From positions 3,224,001 through 3,288,000 of the forward strand of contig NZ_CP018786.1 in NCBI RefSeq assembly GCF_002025665.1: a stretch of 64,000 nt of DNA, written 5' to 3'. The notes beneath the pieces are model-generated. The model was not told the DNA's origin. It was given only the letters and a program-made list of their open reading frames with translations, and made no database searches. A program made the translations under genes and the position numbers. Shown here piece after piece: positions 61,859 to 64,000 of this stretch; positions within the stretch are counted from its first letter, which is position 1; every line of letters starts with the position of its first letter. The DNA is from Chryseobacterium indologenes (lineage in GTDB: Bacteria; Bacteroidota; Bacteroidia; Flavobacteriales; Weeksellaceae).

Positions 61859-63355
61859 CTATGACTTTAGTTCATCTAATAATTCAGGTATATCCTCATG
61901 AGTTTCATACCAAATTACTGTAATACCCAACTCACGCATTAAATCCTCATTTAATTTATGATGATCTTCTAAGAAATTTTTAGCTGCTTCTAAATTTTGG
62001 ACCATCTGCACTTTATCTTCTCCATCCTTTTTATCATAACAAAAGCTATTATGAGAAATCCTTCTTATAATTGCAAAATGCCTGGGCTTATCCAAATTCT
62101 TTGCTGATATGTCTAATAACCTTCGAAGATTAGGATCCGCCATTGAAAGACCGATCATTAAACAGTTATTATCTCTAAGATTACTTAATTGCACAAGATT
62201 AGACCAATGATAAGCATCAGTATAAATAGTATGATACCCCTCTTCTGAAAATACGAGGGTACTATTCTCTAGATTAGGATATTTCTTTCTATCTTCAGGT
62301 AAAAAACCATGAACATGATATATAGGTAGATCCTCGGGATCACAGAAATCATTGTCCATATATATACTATGATGTCTTATTTTTTTTTCCTTCAAATTTC
62401 TTTCCAATAAATCATCAAAATTGTAGGTAACTACTGACTTCACTTTTGCTCCAGTTCGAGTAGGCATACATAAATTACTAATCGACTGAATCAAAGCTGA
62501 ATCAAGCTGTTTTGTTGTATCTCTTAACTTATAAAGATTTTCAGTAATGGCTGTAATGAAATTTGAATCTATCTTAGGGTTTTTAATTAAGGCCTTTCTC
62601 AAATACCTAGCAGCTCTCAGCGCAGAGGTTTCATCTACTTGATTAAGTCTTAAAACTATTTCCTTAATATCAGTTTCTTCAATTTTTTTATCGCTTTGAA
62701 ATTCATTCGATAAATATGAAACAAATAACGAATTTAATAGAGTATTCCAATCTGCCATCCCTGCACTACTCGAAACACCAGCCCCCAAAAACATACTAAA
62801 TTGACCTTTTGTATATAATTCCCTCAATTCATCCAAACGTTCTTGTCTTTCCTCCTTCCAATCTTTGGAAGTAACATTTATAGCATTTTCTAGTCTTTTT
62901 TCAAAAATATTGTTCGCAATAATATTGGCATCCTTCCGATGTTGATAAATCACATTATTAATTTTTTCGGTACCCCATAAAGATATCTGTAGTCCAGAAT
63001 GGTCATGCCCAGTTATTAGATGTTTCGTTGTTTTATCTTCATTAAGGATAGTCCAAATTGGAGAAATTAAAACTAAATTTTTTATCTCTTTACCGTTTGG
63101 TGACTTTATTCTAAGTTGCAGGAACTTATCTATAAGTGCGTTAATTCTTCTTTGACTGAGAGTAGGTTTTATTTCTATAAGTGTCCCACCAGAAAAGTCA
63201 TCAAATCCATCCTCAGCAATAGCATCCCCCAACGTATTATTTATAATCTGGAATGGCTTACCTTGTGCTTCAACATGTATTTTCAATAAGCTTATTATAA
63301 ATGTCTCTATAGAATAATAGTCTTTGTGACTATCAAGAAAATCCTCTATTTTCAT
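61859..63355 (-). CDS. SIR2-family protein with N-terminal nuclease-like domain
   Basis: 498 aa. N-terminal ~130 residues look like a PD-(D/E)xK-type fold: D52/D53 followed by E61-x-K63 (FSGGTLIEIKPTLSQRR). Then a SIR2 domain from about 183: FLGAGVSSSAGM (189-200), VVTYNFDDLLE (308-318), YHVHGFLP with candidate catalytic H349, and IGLSMADPNL (401-410). SIR2 domains in defence proteins (ThsA, DSR, pAgo-linked) degrade NAD+ upon phage infection. A nuclease-like sensor plus NADase effector is the most natural reading. It stands alone between direct repeats, next to the STAND NTPase gene. No signal peptide. Confidence 0.82.
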   Translation of the reverse strand: MKIEDFLDSHKDYYSIETFIISLLKIHVEAQGKPFQIINNTLGDAIAEDGFDDFSGGTLIEIKPTLSQRRINALIDKFLQLRIKSPNGKEIKNLVLISPIWTILNEDKTTKHLITGHDHSGLQISLWGTEKINNVIYQHRKDANIIANNIFEKRLENAINVTSKDWKEERQERLDELRELYTKGQFSMFLGAGVSSSAGMADWNTLLNSLFVSYLSNEFQSDKKIEETDIKEIVLRLNQVDETSALRAARYLRKALIKNPKIDSNFITAITENLYKLRDTTKQLDSALIQSISNLCMPTRTGAKVKSVVTYNFDDLLERNLKEKKIRHHSIYMDNDFCDPEDLPIYHVHGFLPEDRKKYPNLENSTLVFSEEGYHTIYTDAYHWSNLVQLSNLRDNNCLMIGLSMADPNLRRLLDISAKNLDKPRHFAIIRRISHNSFCYDKKDGEDKVQMVQNLEAAKNFLEDHHKLNEDLMRELGITVIWYETHEDIPELLDELKS

Positions 63356-63457
63356 GGTTGTTATTTGAGTGCAATCTACAAAATAATAGATTATCTAATC
63401 ATCATATTAAAAGATTATTTGTCTGTGATTTCAAGCCTTACCATTTATATCCCCGCT

Positions 63458-63533
63458 CTCCAAAGTCTCCTGACTTCGGAACAAGTTTAAAGAAAATGGT
63501 TTTATTATCAGCCTAAAATCAGGAGTATTTTCA
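63458..63533. repeat. Flanking direct repeat, right copy
   Basis: CTCCAAAGTCTCCTGACTTC, GGAACAAGTTTAAAG, then AAAATCAGGAGTATTTTCA: the same layout as the left copy with internal inverted CTCCTGA/TCAGGAG. The rest of 63356-63604 shows no gene. Confidence 0.7.
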
Positions 63534-63604
63534 TAACTGAAATCAAAACAAACTGCAAGTCTGTATTGTTTTAGGATTTACCTTATTTTTCCACCATCTT
63601 CCCT

Positions 63605-64000
63605 CTACGATTTTGTGCCTTGCTCAACCGAGGCTTTCTGTAGAATCTGTATGGCTCCGGTAGAGGTATTTCCATAGAGCTGAATATAAATATCATCGCC
63701 ATTTGTTCTTCTGATGACATATACTTTTACGGGTTCATTCCAATAATCTATAGAACCTTCCTCGCCAAAGTATTTGGCATCTTCTTTTATTCTGTCAAGC
63801 TCTGGCTGAGAAACTTTACCATCAAATATTTTTACACCGCCTGCTTTTGTAATAGCATCATCATAGCTTTTCAAAAAATAGGGCAATGACCATTCTTCCT
63901 TGTTACTTTTCCCGTTGACTACATATGTTTTCCATACTTTTCCTTCTATGGGCGTCATTACGCCGTTAAGTGGAAAATACAGCATGTCAAAGCTTCTTTG
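63605..64000 (-). CDS. Conserved protein, partial (5' end outside the window)
   Basis: The leftward frame is open from the window edge (QRSFD ahead of Met at 63985) to the stop at 63605, giving 131 visible residues. It contains GKVWKTYVVNGKSNKEEWSL, AGGVKIFDGKVSQPELDR and KVYVIRRTNGDDIYIQLYGN. The text resembles the N-terminal part of Bacteroidota OmpA-linked outer-membrane proteins, but this is a recollection, not a proof. It may be the C-terminal domain of a longer surface protein. Confidence 0.55.
   Translation of the reverse strand, partial: QRSFDMLYFPLNGVMTPIEGKVWKTYVVNGKSNKEEWSLPYFLKSYDDAITKAGGVKIFDGKVSQPELDRIKEDAKYFGEEGSIDYWNEPVKVYVIRRTNGDDIYIQLYGNTSTGAIQILQKASVEQGTKS

Noticed and set aside
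1..64000. CRISPR arrays, tRNA or rRNA genes
   Set aside because: No regularly spaced repeats with unique spacers and no cloverleaf or rRNA signature were noticed on reading; a tRNAscan run was not possible.

Overview
The window looks like chromosome from a Flavobacteriia member close to Chryseobacterium (Weeksellaceae). The grounds are low G+C, several TAnnTTTG-type Bacteroidota promoter elements, short AT-rich leaders instead of Shine-Dalgarno sites, and the family content (DUF2911, PIG-L/SSS pair, 5-fold beta-flower-like repeats). The genus is inferred, not proven.

About 1-49,400 is one extracellular contractile injection system (eCIS; Afp/PVC/AlgoCIS type) in two divergent blocks. The long leftward block, from about 40,800, reads in order: DUF4255/Afp16-like cap protein, sheath, sheath + tube, sheath + tube, tube initiator, DUF5908, LysM baseplate protein, VgrG-like spike, PAAR tip, gp25-like wedge, gp6/BaseplateJ-like protein, gp7-like protein, two very large paralogous Ig/PKD-bearing proteins and a small beta-rich protein. 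The rightward block (41,367-49,421) holds a Cys-rich protein, the tape-measure protein, an AAA+ ATPase, a 1241-aa effector with a TNT-type NADase domain plus a second, type-28-like C-terminal toxin domain, and two probable immunity genes.

A control and release module follows at 13,800-16,400: an XRE-S24 (CI/LexA-like) repressor with inverted-repeat operators, two tiny genes, a broken small gene and a holin-like protein. Next comes a 1430-aa effector (9,210-13,502) with the hydrophobic eCIS carrier region and a phosphoribosyltransferase-like C-terminus, with a candidate immunity gene. The left end has three fibre proteins sharing an N-terminal anchor (one ends in an SGNH-hydrolase domain), a second AAA+ ATPase, a lipoprotein with the topology of a unimolecular spanin, and a T4-type lysozyme. 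Holin, endolysin and u-spanin would together lyse the producing cell and release the particles; the repressor suggests damage-triggered expression.

From 49,700 to 59,000 are ordinary chromosomal genes: an alpha/beta hydrolase, a secreted beta-lactamase-fold protein with TPRs, DUF2911, a sodium:solute symporter coupled to a 34-aa membrane peptide and a PIG-L deacetylase, and a secreted beta-rich protein. From 59,000 to 64,000 is a small defence-like island: a small XRE regulator with a palindromic intergenic site, a membrane-anchored NACHT-like STAND NTPase, and a nuclease-like + SIR2 protein flanked by direct repeats. A partial gene runs off the right edge.
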